Notes: generated by a model from the letters alone, not told the origin. Shown: positions 11,692 through 24,540, numbered from the stretch's first letter. The stretch is 64,000 nucleotides of DNA from Polytrichum commune (GCA_950295325.1 OX485807.1:36176440-36240439), one strand, 5' to 3'. Numbers and translations are program-made.

Positions 11692-13234
11692 TCTCCGATA
11701 CCAACAACCACAGTCCAATCTATTGAAACCAATTACTGCCACGACAAATTCACATAACAATTTGTACGAGAAAATACAAGAAATACAACCCACTTGTAGA
11801 AGCCCTCAAACTTAAAGAATGAAATGTCAACCCCTTGGTGGCACAAACTGCTAGTGTCATAGGAGCTATTCCACATCCCAACCCTCAAATGCCTCCAAAG
11901 ACTTAAAGAAATGCCCAAATGCATCATCAAAACACTCACATAAAAATTACAACAAATTTCCCCTAAATACTTTACTTACATTGTCCTCAACAAATGCAAA
12001 TTAGAAGAAACCAACACCCAATACAACCCCCACCATAAAAAAGAAAACACCTCCTTGATTAGGGCATGATAAGGCTCTACCCTAAGGGAGAGCAAAACCC
12101 AACTACATACAAGTAGGGATTACACCACTAGGGAAACCACCCATGCTTTACATGAGTATTCCTTGGTGATGAATGGGTTTTTATTCATGCACATGCCAAC
12201 TTCCAAGAAGCACTTGCGTTTTTATTTATTTATCTTATGAAAATGGTCACTACAAACATAACATTATCTAGTTGCTAGCAGGGTGCAAGCACAGTCAAGT
12301 ACACAACACGATTCCCCTGCATAGGTTTTAGTGGAAGTGATTAAAAACTATATACTAACTTTGAATTTTGCAAAAAAATAATAATCATAAACATTTGCAA
12401 CCCATTGATCTACAAAGCCAAGCAATTTATGTTGCTAAATGTTTTTTCAAGAATAGTCGACATATATTAAAAGACGGTGCAAGTAGTGTGCAAGTAGATA
12501 TATTGAACATGTAATTGTCTAGAATTTGTTTAAAACATGATAAAATTACATTGGATTGATGTTTTTCTAGAATTTTTTTTGTGATGGTGCCTTCAAGTTT
12601 ATAATGAATTCAAGGAATATGAAAAAAAAATCAACTTCAAAATATTTAAGGTCATGAAATCTATGTCCAAAATCAAAATTAGCCATTACCTTTTGAGCAA
12701 TATTTTTAATGATAGGTTTTGAAGATTCCATCTTGGTATTCTATATTTGAATATCTAACATAAAAAATTAAGGGCATCATGAAAAAATCCAATTTAAACA
12801 ACACTTTATTATTACTTTTAAGCATTTGACCAATTTTTTTATGAATTTAGTATACTGAAACATTTTTTTGTATACAAAATTGTGTTTGCTCCCAACATCT
12901 GTTTCATTTTAATAATACAATGGCATTGCTTCACTTGACTTTACTAGGTTGAATGTGCTAGTGCAGTGCTATGTTGAGAGAATAAACATAATATAATTCC
13001 AAATAGAATAAGGCTTATTCCCAATCCCACCCATCATACAAACTCAGCTGGATAATGTTATGAATCGTATGCTCCATGACATTAGATTTGTGAAAATGTT
13101 GCCTCTATATAACAACCCTCTTGAGAGGTTGTATTGTGAAGTTTTCGGACTCAAATCGTTGATATGTTGATCAGTGAGTCAGGGACATTTTTGGACACAA
13201 TTGGTCGAGATCCTAGTATTTCCAAGTCCAATGG
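11692..13234. other. intergenic, no gene seen
   Basis: AT-rich DNA with T and A runs and many stop codons in all frames. I could pair no terminal repeats and see no RNA gene here. Confidence 0.6.
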
Positions 13235-13775
13235 GTTACATGCAGTGTGTATGTTTGACAAATTTCATTTGACGTTCAACTTCAAATTCAAAGTGTCATG
13301 TGATGTTTTCAATAACAAAAATGAATGTCAATTGGCATATACAATTAAAATTGAAACTGTCACCTAAATTTTGGGTTACACAATATTTTAGAAAAAATAT
13401 ATATTTTGAATAATCAAAATAAAATCTTGATTTGTGACAAAGAAAAACTATCATTTGAGCTTAAGTATCCTTCGGTCTTGCATGTTTCTCCAAATGTTGA
13501 AGATGGTAGCCCAATACATTGCATCCACTTCAAGCCCACAAGAGAGTCTTGCATAAGAGCATCAAGGGTCTTCAAGTTCAACCTATTATGCAAGTGGCTT
13601 TTGATTGCATTTTGTTTGGAAAATCCTCTCTCACAAATAGCTATACTTGATGAAATGAGTGTAATTTTATTTATTTTGCCAAAGTTGCATAAGCTTTAGG
13701 CCAATTTGTGTGTCATTCCAAATTGCTACCACATATGCACCAAGCCTCAAATATCATTTTGTTCTCACACTCATG

Positions 13776-14120
13776 TCAAAGTGTTTTCATGAATTCCAAG
13801 AGTTCTCCCTTACACATGTCACTTTCTTCTACACTGTATTGAAACTTCAGCAATATCCTTTCGAGCCACAATTCGATATTTGTGATTCGGTCGTTATTAT
13901 CGCTTGGATAATTACAAAGGTTGAACAATTTGGCTGCATTGAACACTGGAAGGTATGGGAAACGATCATTCAAAGCATGAACAACTCCTTGCACATAAGA
14001 TGCACCCAGTAGTATGCATTGTTGTAACTCATTGGGCCCATCAGTTCCCAATGCATGAATAATACGATCTCCTATATTTTTTTCATAACTCAATTGAAGA
14101 AAACCTGGAGATTCTCTCAA
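13776..14120 (-). pseudogene. hAT transposase fragment, middle to C-terminal part
   Basis: Open minus-strand stretch with ALGTDGPNELQQCILLGASY and NDRFPYLPVFNAAKLFN, ending in EESDMCKGELLEFMKTL, a segment also present in the 949-bp copy. The downstream dimerisation domain continues in broken frames down to about 13440. Same element as 13243-15357. Confidence 0.75.
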
Positions 14121-14562
14121 GAAATTTTCCTAAATTCTTGCTTGTACGTCCAAACATAGGTCCATTCCTGGATTAAAAATGACATTATAAAATTGAAATA
14201 GAGATATCCATGGTTGCACTAATAGTTGTGATATCAACCATATCATATTGAAATTTGTTGTTCAATTTATTCAACTTGTGTAAAACATCTACAATCAAGT
14301 TCAAATAAAAATGGAATTTAAAAGAGCACATGATCTCATACCAATGCGGCTCTTAATCTCTAAATAATTCCAATGCCGCCGGCATGTAGTGTAGTAAGTG
14401 GATCATGACATTACCTCGAGAAAGCCACCGCACTGCATGAATTTGTAAAACCACTACATAATTTCCTTCAAATACATCCTTCAACAATAGTTTCAGCTTG
14501 TTGCATCAATTTGTACTATGGCCCACCCACTCATAAATTTTGTTGGCAAAATGATCCACAAT

Positions 14563-14811
14563 TTAAAACTCTATAAAAGCTCTAGCTACATCTCTTGCAG
14601 CTAAAGCTTCACGATGTGCAATACAATGCACATTTATGAGAGTTGAAACCTTTGCATGCATTCTAGCCGCTAGTTCCGAACGGCGTCCCGTCATATTAGA
14701 AGTCCCAGTAGTGGCTAAAGCTACTTGGCTGAGAGGCATCCGATGCATTTTCTCCAATATTCCAGTGACAACCTCATACATTGATTCTAATGTACCATCT
14801 GCACTATGCAA
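14563..14811 (-). pseudogene. hAT transposase core fragment
   Basis: The translation contains TGTSNMTGRRSELAARMHAK and INVHCIAHREALAARD, the conserved middle of hAT transposases of the ZBED/ZNF862-like type. In active members the first block normally begins with a T-D-G or S-D-G catalytic Asp; here it reads T-T-G, so the Asp codon is lost. Part of the coding remains of the 2115-bp element. Confidence 0.8.
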
Positions 14812-15365
14812 AGTCTACCTCAAATCATCTCAGTGTCAAGTTGGGACGCCTCAAAATTAACCCAATTTTTAACCAACCAAAGCATCACTCTTCAAGATCC
14901 GTTGGGGCAAATTGTTCATTCACATACACATACAAAGCAGTCGTGGAAATACATCCTTAATAGACCAAGAACAATGGTCTTGTCGGCCTTGTACTTAGCC
15001 TCCACCACCTCTCTGACCATCGTCTCAGCTATAGAGCCTTCCTGGTTACAAAGGAAATTGCAAGAGCAAGGCTAAATTAAGTATGTTAATGAGTGTGGGA
15101 AGTTCTCCTACTATCATGGGTTATGTTTTCCGGGTACTTGAGCTTTAGTTGATAGTACTTAAGTTGCCCAATAATACGTGTCATTTCAATTTCTAGCATG
15201 TCAATTGACGTTTTTTTCTTTTCTTTTCTTCACAAGTCACAGTACGTGTCAACTTCTAAATTGTGCGTGTCAATTAACATGCATTCTTTTTGTGGGTGCG
15301 AGTTTTTGCGTGTCAAAAGTGGAAAACTTGCAAAACCTTTGTCAAACATACACACTGGTTACATG

Positions 15366-16410
15366 TTGACATCTTCCGGTTTCCTGCATTAATTCAAGGA
15401 ATATTCCATACAACTCCTCTAAAACAGTCGGTTTTTCCCCTAAAGGCGTGAACTTGAACTGATAATTTCTCAAACTCCACCGGTTCATCTCCCCGTCATT
15501 CATTGACATTGATCACCATTTTCACACCCAAAAATAAAAAATAAAAAATGGAAAATAAAAATAATGGAAAAAAGGAAATTATATATGTGGCCACTTGTAG
15601 ATCTATATACCATGTGTATTGTGTGTTCCTGAAATTGGCGCGGTTCTGAGTTTTTTGAAATTTGAATTTGCTACCGCCCTGTAGGAAAATGGAGATAATT
15701 GAAGGTCGCAGGGCTCCTGGTTCTGGGAGCTCGATCTCCGCACCAATAAGGAACTGACACGTAGGCAAGCGTAAGCGCAAAAACCGGTTACGATCTGTTT
15801 CGGTAACTGAGCTCGTTTCCTGGAGTTTCTCAGCTTTAACTTATTGCAAAGCAGGAAGCCGTAGGTAACCTAAAACCCTGGAGGAGATCTCTCTAACTTA
15901 TTACTTGTGCTTTCTAAATCTTGTGCATCTCCATATGAATATATATATATCTGTCAACCGAGAGGGTTTAACTGATGAAGTCGGGTTCTAGTTGACGGTC
16001 AATTTCTTTACCCAATGTCTTACTTTCTTAAACACATTTCTCACATAGATTCCGCAAATAGGGGTTTCGCCAGTCGTGGTCGGTTCTTGTCATTGTGACC
16101 ATGTCACTTTGAGGATTCTGGGTCTGGCATTGCACTTTGGGAGTATTATTTTCTATCTCGTCGTATAGAAAATATGTGTATGTATGTGGGTTCGGGTTGA
16201 CGGTTCCATCCGAAGGAGGATTTTTTGACGTAAGCTCGACATTTGGAAGCTGGGGTTTCTACCTGGAAGGAAGGACGTTAGGCTGCAGCATATCATCATC
16301 CCATATACCTATACAGACACGTATAGACACGTACAGTCTGTACATACAAGTGAGCCATTTCAGGGGTTGAAGAAGTGGGTTCAAATTGAGAACAGAGTTT
16401 TAGGAAAGAG
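15366..16410. promoter_or_regulatory. upstream region of the Tudor-like gene
   Basis: Contains an AT repeat (TATATATATAT near 15940) and the leader before the ATG at 16411. No unambiguous TATA box at a convincing distance. The first 60 bases resemble a stretch at 39848-39900 (both include GTTGACATCTTCCGGTT), hinting at another small dispersed repeat next to the hAT insertion. Confidence 0.35.
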
Positions 16411-18272
16411 ATGACGAAGCCAGAATTCAACGCAGGGGACAGGGTGTCATGGAAGTATGGAGCTGGCAAAGGAACCGGCCATATTATAGAGAAGCTCACC
16501 AAGGCCACCAAGCTGTATGGGAAGAATTTCAAGGCCACGGCCGAGGAGCCCAAGTACAAAATCAAGAGCGACAAAGGCAAGGCAGCCCACCACATTTTGT
16601 GACCCCATTTTTTTTTACGTGTCTTGCATGTATTTATATATTTCACATACTTAATGTCAGAACCATACCATAGCCATGGGTCATCTTTGCAAATGTGTTT
16701 CTTTCTCTGGTTTTTGTGACAATGCCTTGGCACACTTTTTGATGTTCATTTCTGCACCTCTTTACCCTAGAAGTGGATATGGAGGATGGGTAAAGACCAA
16801 TTTTCGAACATACGAGATTGCACTATTCATTTGTTGGTTGCTGTAGTAGCCAGCCAGCCAGCCAGCCAGCCATGCCATGCCCTCATTGTTTTGCCGTTGC
16901 TAATAAACCAAACCCCATCTTTTTTCAATGGAACTTAGGGACTTTACTCTCTCCATGTTGCTTCAGATTCTTTCCATGTAAAGACGACCTTGCTGTCACG
17001 TAATCAGAAGGTAACGTGTTCTGTGATGATTGTGCATACAGGAAAGGAACTGATTCGGAATCCAGAGACATTGGAAATGCTGTTGGATGCTGCTGGCGAA
17101 ACTGAGGGAGCAGAGAAAGAGGAAGTCGGTGGCGACAAAGATGAGGAGATTGAAGATGCTGAAGGTACTGTGTAAGTTATTTGACGGGTTGATTTGCACC
17201 AATTACAGATGATTCATACTGTATGAATTCTGTGCAGAATCTTGTTCATAGGACTCTCATAGTAAGTTACCAGCTAAGGCCGAGAGAAGTTGTCTCCGAA
17301 CCCTCCTTCGCAGGCAGTGCTTAAGGTGAGTGACCTGAATTGGGCACCGCCAACTTTTGGCCTACCTACACGCGGATTTAGAATATCATGTTGTTGTTAG
17401 ATTGTTAGCATTCGAGTAACAAACCCAACGTCATCAAAGTCGTCCAGTTTTTGTGACGTAAGAATTAGTGATGAATTTTCAAAGTTTGAAACTTGGATGA
17501 CCCATTCATGTTACGTGGGGCCTCTGGGCATTTTTGGTCCTTAGAGTAACAATGTAAGTGCTCGTTTACAGGTCCACCCAGACAGACAGTTATAGGGCTT
17601 GAAGTTGTGACACCCATTCAAACAGTGGTTGAATAAGGTGACTCACCTTATTTCAACTCTCCTCAGGGTTTCAAGTCATCCAGTTTTAAGTGTCCTGATT
17701 TTGGTTAGAGTCTCAAGGTTGAAAATGGACCAAAGAGTTCCAAATTTAACTTGCCCCAATAGCATCACAGCTTGTCTAATGTTTCAAGTTTTCTTATCTT
17801 TGTTGTTTATCTTTCACCATTTACATTGTAGTACAGGAGCTTTTCTCTGTATTCAAGCAGTGTGTTCTCCATAGTGTACTGGGCTATCTATGAAATCGAT
17901 GTTGTGTGTGAATTGATGTTTGCAAAATATGACTCAGGCGACGAGAAAGAGGATGATACTGAAGTGGACAAGGAGCACGAGGTTGGTGGGGAGCCATTGC
18001 AGCAGATGCCTGAGTCAAAGACAAAGAGTGACATGATCGTAGGGGAATCCATCCCTCACTTAGAAAATGCAGATGAAGATGCAAGTCTATCCAAGAGCGA
18101 GGTTCGTTATGAGCCCGATCGGAAACTTCATGATGCTGCCAACAGTGGTGACGAAAATGATGTGAAGATGGAAGAAGCAAAAGGTGAAGAAAATGGCATT
18201 GATAAAACGCATTCTGTGCATAGTTCGCCATGTGAAGAGGTCCCACAGCCAGGTCTTGATTCTGTCAAGTAA
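16411..18272 (+). CDS. HVA1/Tudor-like domain protein with acidic tail
   Basis: Proposed exons 16411-16576, 17042-17164 and 17938-18272, 207 residues. The N-terminus (FNAGDRVSWKYGAGKGTGHI ... EEPKYKIKSDK) is the small beta-barrel known as the hypervirulence-associated protein TUDOR domain (formerly DUF2945); its molecular role in plants is unknown. After LIRNPETLEMLLDAAGE the rest is strongly acidic and probably disordered (Glu/Asp/Lys/Ser-rich). Exon 1 has no in-phase GT donor: the only phase-compatible site is AAAG|GCAAGG, a GC-AG intron donor, and reading through instead ends at a TGA after AAHHIL. The exon 2 to 3 join (G|GTACTG to CAG|GCGACG) keeps frame. Gene identity is solid; the first splice site is inference. 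Confidence 0.75.
16849..16872. repeat. (CCAG)n microsatellite in intron 1 of the Tudor-like gene
   Basis: About six tandem CCAG units. Confidence 0.9.
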
Positions 18273-19769
18273 GCGAGAGAGCTGCCTTCTTGGAAAGCAA
18301 AGAGCAGAAGCTGTATCTCTCCAATTTGTGTGTACATCTCATGTTAATAATTTTCATCTTGATATGAGTTTCCCAACGAGAAATTGAACTGCTGTGTCGT
18401 GATTCGTAGTGAACGTGTGACATTGCTTCATCACCATTTGATTGCAAAGTTTAATCTAGAGGGGTCTCACTCAGTTGCTGGAACAGCCTTCACCACATGT
18501 GATTTGCCTGTCATTTCTCAACATGTCTTTCCCTGGTATAGGAGTTGGGGAGATAAATAAACAAGTGAACTTTAAATGCGGAGAATGAAGATGGTTGAGG
18601 GCTAGAGATGTCCACATCTCCATGTGTTTGTACAGGTTACCAACAGAATTGTCATCCTTTTAAGTTCTCTATTGTTAACAGTTGAATTTCATCAAACAAA
18701 TAGGTAACATTTGTTTGCATTAAGTTGTTATGATTGTGCAATTTGTACAACTTTGCCTCACCTAAAGAGTGCTTTACGTTGTTAGCAGGTTTAGTCTGAT
18801 GACATGTAGAGTGAGTAGGTAGTAGTACCTACTGGAGTTTAAGTTACTGGGATATCCTGAATTCATTAATCAGATGCTCTGTGGTCCTTAGCAACAAAAA
18901 TGGATTTCCTCTAAATGCTCTGCTTGGGCAAAATGAATGAATGAATGAATGAATTAGAAGTGCCTACCTCGTGTGTCGAGATGACGACTTCCCACATGAC
19001 ACTTAAATCTATGTTTCTACCTAAAAGGACTATGCCTACATTCTTCAACTCCAATTCAACTGTTTAGAGTTTTTCAGTGACTCAGCTGCAACCCCAAGGC
19101 ACCACTTGGCTCTACAGCCAATTTCAAGACCCTAAAACACAACTGTGCTGCAGCAACAATTTTGCCACCCATAACTGGGATGACATTGCTTACAATATCA
19201 CACACAGTTCACAGAATCCCGTGAGTGCCATGAAAGATGATGCACACATTGAAGTTTAAATTGAAAAGGTTTATTGTAAAACATAAAGCACACAATAGTG
19301 CAAGATGATTAACAAATCTAGACGTGCCCATTCCTATTTGCCTCATGATATTCAGAGCTCGTATGAATATCTTATTCACTATCAAAATGAAAGATTATGG
19401 TGCTCACCAAGCGGTCATGTAGGTGCACCCAATCATGTTGACTATAGAGCCCATAATGGTTAGCATATATTTTGAGCATGCGGTCCAATCTCTTTTAAAC
19501 AAATGTCTATTTGGTGTCCATTCTTAGATCCACACCTAACCACATACCACTCAAATATAGGTATCCAGATTATTGCTATGGTGAATTCAGGCTCGTTTGT
19601 CTGATAGCTTGACAATTGCATATTTCTGCATCCACACTGACATATTCTATGGACTCGATGCAAAGCATAACAACTCATAAATGTTACTAAATGGGCACAA
19701 AATACTAGAATCAAAACGTTAAATTTAGAAAATTTAAACTATGTATCAATAGAGATAGACACAGAATAT

Positions 19770-19814
<45 letters not shown>

Positions 19815-20112
19815 TTTGCAGCTCAAAAGAAAGTCCTAACACTCCCAAAAAAAATACATGTACATATCAAGCAAGAAGAACATATAATATCAGAATTATT
19901 CAAACAAAGACAGTTGCATGAATTTGTGGAGATCTTTCTAATTGAACAGATTTTAAATAATTTATTACAGATTCCATAGACTCTGAATCTAAATTTGAGA
20001 AAACACTACCTATATACAGTGGTGCATTTTGTGTACATAAAATTTTAATCTAATGTACACAATGTTTGAACAATGTAGAAAAGCTTCACGTGTGAAGAGT
20101 GATTGAAGGTGT
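18273..20112. other. intergenic, repeats only
   Basis: Holds the 3' flank of the Tudor-like gene, an (AATG)n run at 18934-18952, a copy of dispersed repeat family R (about 19286-19580) and an (AT)n/(GATA)n/(GA)n compound microsatellite at 19767-19815. No coding evidence. Confidence 0.6.
19767..19815. repeat. compound microsatellite (TA)n(GATA)n(GA)n
   Basis: Three successive simple repeats grade into one another within about 50 bp. Confidence 0.95.
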
Positions 20113-23100
20113 TCAATTAGGCTGAGGATCCTTTCCAAATCCCATAAAACAATGTGTTGTCATCATGTTCCCACGACGCAATGCTTGGGCAATTCGCCCC
20201 ACCAGAGGGAATTTCACAGTGTTTTTGTTCCACAAAGGTTTCTCATCCCACCTGGCATGTCGGAAGAGTTTGTTTGTTAGAAAATCCGCTAAGTTTAGTT
20301 TTGTTGAGCTTTCACTCAATGTGCTACAACACGCAGATTCAGAGACTTACATACATTTTTTTAGCGTGAACTTGTAAAGTCCTTAAAAATCAAAAAGATT
20401 TTTTCCCCCAAAATCTTGGTACACAAGATGGCAAGGTTTACAGAGTGTTAAAGGGGAGCTTACATATCCTCATGGCTGACAATTTTACCTTCTTCTACCT
20501 GCACCCAGTTTCCCAAGACAGAAAATTTTAACTCGGCAACAATATAACAAGGACCGAGTGAGTGGACTATCAGGTGGTGAATGCAAATATCTGTGTTGGG
20601 TTACAATCAAGTACTATAGAATGCTGTCTGGTTCAACACTTTTGAGTGCCAGAAGCTAATTTCCATGTTGGATTGAGCAGGTCTTGAACAATGTGGATAC
20701 GATATGTGGCAAAATTCTTTTAAAATAAAATTTATTTATTGAACCAGACAAGTGTCTACAGTAATGGTTTCTAAAACTTCTGGCAAATTGACAGTTGAGA
20801 TGAAATGGCCTTCACTACACTAAACATCTGATTTAGTGTGGCACAGAATTATATGCCATCTTAATTAAAATGGTCTTAAGTATCATGTGATGCCCTGTCT
20901 AGTCTCCGCCCAATGATTGCAAGACAATTAGCATGGGTCGATGATGAGTAGTGTGAGCCACACTAAATAAGGTGCACTTCACCAAAAACTCACAAGGAAT
21001 CATATGGGAAGAGTCATGCAAACCTGAAGTTTGATGAGGGTTTTCACGCTGAAAACTTTCTGTATGAATTTGTACTCCTGTGTGTTATGGATGCGAATCT
21101 GCACCAGGACATTCCAGCACATAGAAAACCTCTAAATTCGTATAGCAACATGGATATCACATTGGTCCAACCACATCACACCAAATTGGAGCATTGAATC
21201 ATTGCCTACCAAACATAGGGTTTGCAATTTTAATCTTTTTTTTTTCACATTTTATAGTTGCAAGACCTAAAAGGCTGAATCATGAATTGAATCAAGTTTG
21301 AATGACTCATTAGCTTAATGTTGATGAGTTTTGCCCTAAAAAGCTACTCGGTTGCAGATATCGGACAATACCTCCCCTGAATTCGGAGATTGTTCATCCT
21401 CCTCTACTCTGTATTCCAACATTCTCCCCTCCTTAAAAACCTGTTTCGCAATGAAGAACAGATCTTCTCGTCAGTGATACATTGGGAATCCTATAAACTC
21501 TTTCAATGAAATTTGTTGGCCTGCTTTGATTTTAGTCTCCAACAAAAATTTCAAAGCTAAGGAACTTTTTTTTTAAATGCAACACATCATAAAAGTTTTG
21601 AATACCTTAGGGATGGAATAGAATGCAGATTTAATCTGTGCCACCCTGCATGACACCCACTCCAGACATTTTAGGTCCAAATATGAGCATTTCTTTGCCA
21701 AAGCATTGAAGGGCTGAAACCTTAACAACATTGGTTCCTCATGAGGAAAACAGCCTAAAACTGAATTTATGGCAAAGAGGCAATAAACTCATGAGAAAAA
21801 CTGTTATTGCCTTCTTTGCCATAAAATTTCTTTAATTCCTTACCCATGGGCTCGCATGAGCGGATCCTCGAAAGTTGCATTTGGAGCATACATTTCATAG
21901 TCCAAGGCAGTTGACTTGCAGTTGTACCTGAAAAGAAAAACATGCATGTGGGAAATGAGGTGGGTATCCCAACTCCGTGGAGTGCAAAAATAGAACACAA
22001 AGAAGAGCAGTGAAGGTTTCACATACCAATTTATGCAACAAATAAAAATTAAAAAATTATATATATATCACACATCCCAGTGTTAAGATATTAATGAAAT
22101 TGGACACTTACATGTTGAGTATATGTGGGATGATTGGTGTGGCAAGGCGTCCGAGCTCCTTGCTGGTGTCCACACTAGCCATCCCTGTCGTGGCGCCTGA
22201 AAACATCCAAAGTATGAGGACCCAAACTTGATAAGAAATTCAATAATGACTATGAATATGTGCCATAGTAACGATTTCAAGTTAATGGAATGTACTGGGG
22301 AAGGCGAAAAGAGATAAATGAATAGACGCTTTGAATGATGTAGGCTCATTATATAATTCAAAGTAGGGAAAATTGGAACGCCACTTGGGGAGGGGAAGTC
22401 TCTCCCACCCATCATTATGTGAGAAGCTCCAAGAGCTTCTTCATCTTGATAGCGCAATTTCTTAGTTCCTTGTTCTTCTTGTGTGAGCTATGGCACCCAA
22501 CCTCTTTTTTTCCAACTAATCCCACCCAACCCCCACCCAAACTCTTCAAGATACCTTTTAATTTTGAGAGATCTAGGTGATAGGAATAAGTGAGGACCAC
22601 CAATGGTGTGGTGTATAGAGGAGGCCACTACAATACTGTGAGAAGCTCCAAGAACTTCCCCTTGATAGCACAATTTCTTTGTACCTTCTTCCTTCTTGTC
22701 TGAGTTTAGACAGCTACACTTTCCTATTAGACGTATACAAAACTGAATGTCCACTAATATTACACTCCACAACCAAAACAAACCCATGATTGCAGCACAA
22801 CTAGTTGCTTCGGCGTGACCAACAAAAGTGGTCCACCACAACCCTCGCACATTTGGCTCTTCCGCTCCGTGAAAGAAGCTCAGAAACCTCCCCAAAGCCT
22901 CCGACAATGAGCTCAGCATTTGGCACTCCAAACTCCCAGAAGCAATTTCAGGAAAACCGAAGACAAAAACTTCAACCCAAGAAACGAATTTCAAAAAACA
23001 GACCTAGCCGCACCCTCTGTCTAGGTAAATTTATCATCACCAATCAATATCCTACAAACTTAACTTAACTCAACTCAGCTTGGCTGTTCTCCCAAGCACA

Positions 23101-23175
23101 ATCCACCCTTCCTTCCTTGTGGTGCATGACGATGCTGTGTGGGAAGATGAAGTGTTTACCTGCATTGTCTGCCAT
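20113..23175 (-). CDS. NTF2/SnoaL-like plant protein, 180 residues
   Basis: Eight exons (minus): 23175-23160, 22196-22112, 21927-21844, 21645-21606, 21440-21372, 21098-21024, 20498-20464, 20251-20113. All junctions are GT-AG and sum to 543 nt including TGA. The product has the order of a conserved uncharacterised plant family with a cone-shaped NTF2-like fold: LDYEMYAPNATFEDPLMRAHG, then IKSAFYSIPKVFKEGRMLEY, IRIHNTQEYKF, LIKLQVEEGKIVSHEDMWD and a C-terminal KFPLVGRIAQALRR...MGFGKDP block. The lumen-like cavity of this fold binds small ligands in relatives, but the function here is unknown. No transit peptide is obvious. The first coding exon is only 16 nt (MADNA plus one base) and sits 964 bp upstream of exon 2, so the start is the least certain part. 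Confidence 0.85.
20813..20990. mobile_element. MITE family M, copy 1 (intron of the NTF2-like gene)
   Basis: Begins CACTACACTAAACATCTGAT and ends with the inverted GAGCCACACTAAAT... arm. The interior (ATGATTGCAAGACAATTAGC, TGGGTCGATGATG) matches copies at 34657-34852 and 58627-58822. About 180 bp, non-coding. Confidence 0.75.
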
Positions 23176-23614
23176 GGCTCTCCAAGCTGTTGCACGCAGA
23201 GCTTGGTACATATACTAAGCTACTACAAAGTAAGTAGTTAAGCTTCTTCTCCTTCTCCTTCTTGGTCCCCTCAACCTCCCTCACTTACTCGCTTCTCCAA
23301 CCTCGGGCTTCAAGTTCTGTCCCTCCCTGCAGATTCACAGACGCAACAGAATGCCTCAACAGACAGGTTTTATGGCTCAGCACAGAGTGGCGGACAGATA
23401 CAGATAAGCTTATTTCCATTCAACAATGTAGGAAGGCACCCACTCACCCACAAATTCAGGTCTGTTTCGGAGAAGGATTCAGGCCGAAGAAGAAGCAACG
23501 TCGTCGCAGAGCTCCCTGTTTCGCTGCACCTCCGGAGGAGCCCCGGCTAACTACACTAACCATGATGTTTAGTGTCACTTACTACTCGGAGTCACACATT
23601 CCTATATCTTTTTA

Positions 23615-23942
23615 CTACACTAAAAAGGATATTTAGTGTTTGATGCACTAAATACAAACGCATGCACTAAATGTCAATAACCCTATGAAAGTATGTAACA
23701 TTAAATGTAAACTCAAACACTAAATATCAATTGTGGTAATATGTGAAAGTTACATGTTTGAATTTAGTGTTAGTAAGGATATGGGGAAAAAAAAAAAGTA
23801 AGGATAAGGTGGCAGTTTGGAAGGTAGCGGCACATTTTATGTCTAACACTAATTATCAAGGAATTGAAAATTAGTGTTGAGCAAGGTAGGGTGGTAACAA
23901 TATTAAATATAATCAAACACTAAATGTCCTTTTTAGTGTAGT
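23615..23942. mobile_element. MITE family N, copy 1 (328 bp)
   Basis: Terminal inverted repeats of about 30 bp: ACTACACTAAAAAGGATATT at the left and its complement (AATGTCCTTTTTAGTGTAGT) at the right, one mismatch over the first 20. Interior carries several ACTAAAT motifs. No coding potential. Confidence 0.8.
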
Positions 23943-24169
23943 GATGTAATTTTTTTTATCAAGTAAAGATGTTAAAATTTCTAATATGTCCAAACAACCA
24001 ATTCGAGTTTTGTTGGTCTAAAATGAGATGTATAGTAAACAATTAGAATGTTGCGTAATTCCAAATAGAAAATGAAACTAAATGTCATGTTTTGTAGTAC
24101 TCTAAGTTGGGCCACTTTTGGTTGTTTCATGGCCCCGGTGGTGGTGAAGAATCTCAGTCAAGAACCAAG

Positions 24170-24520
24170 GGAGAGAGGGGACTATTGTATAAGGGGACTA
24201 TCGAAAATTGGACTTCCCATGACTTGGTTACGGTTATCAAAAGCACATGTTTGTTGATTCCTTAATTGAATACGAAGATCTTCTCGATTGTGTCACTATT
24301 GAATGTAGAGTAGTTATAAATCTTTGAAGATGTAGTCCAATCTCTTTTGTACATGTGACACTGTCTTTATGGTGTTTATTCTTTGATCCTCACCTAACCA
24401 CACACTAATCAAAGAAAGGGTTTTGACTAAGAAAAGTAACCAAATCACACTTGCATACCTTATGGCGAAAGAGTGTAATGGATGGGTATCAAACTCACTC
24501 AAGTTTTGGATCATTTGGGA
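24170..24520 (+). repeat. dispersed repeat family R, copy
   Basis: Shares TAGTCCAATCTCTTTT, GTCTTTATGGTGTTT.TTCTT and GATCC.CACC.AACCACACAC with copies at about 19286-19580, 29400-29730, 32570-32960 and 33735-34110 (same strand) and 29835-30150, 41150-41260, 55165-55460 and 61400-61510 (opposite strand). Full copies are 300-400 bp. No coding frame, tRNA box or clear terminal repeats, so the class is unknown. Confidence 0.75.
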
Positions 24521-24540
24521 TGTTCATATGGCTTTTTCCT

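Larger units (their letters stand above)
13243..15357 (-). mobile_element. hAT transposon, larger decayed copy (2115 bp)
   Basis: Terminal inverted repeats CAGTGTGTATGTTTGAC and, from the right, CAGTGTGTATGTTTGAC, with a perfect 8-bp duplication GTTACATG (13235-13242 and 15358-15365). Both ends align with the 949-bp copy at 4683-5631. It retains more of the transposase on the minus strand (fragments near 14811-14563, 14120-13776 and 13700-13440), all broken by stops and frameshifts. It is therefore non-autonomous, and mobilisation would need a functional relative elsewhere. Confidence 0.93.

Noticed and set aside
16996..17202. Minus-strand frame across exon 2 of the Tudor-like gene
   Set aside because: Antisense shadow; the plus strand has splice sites and a conserved domain.
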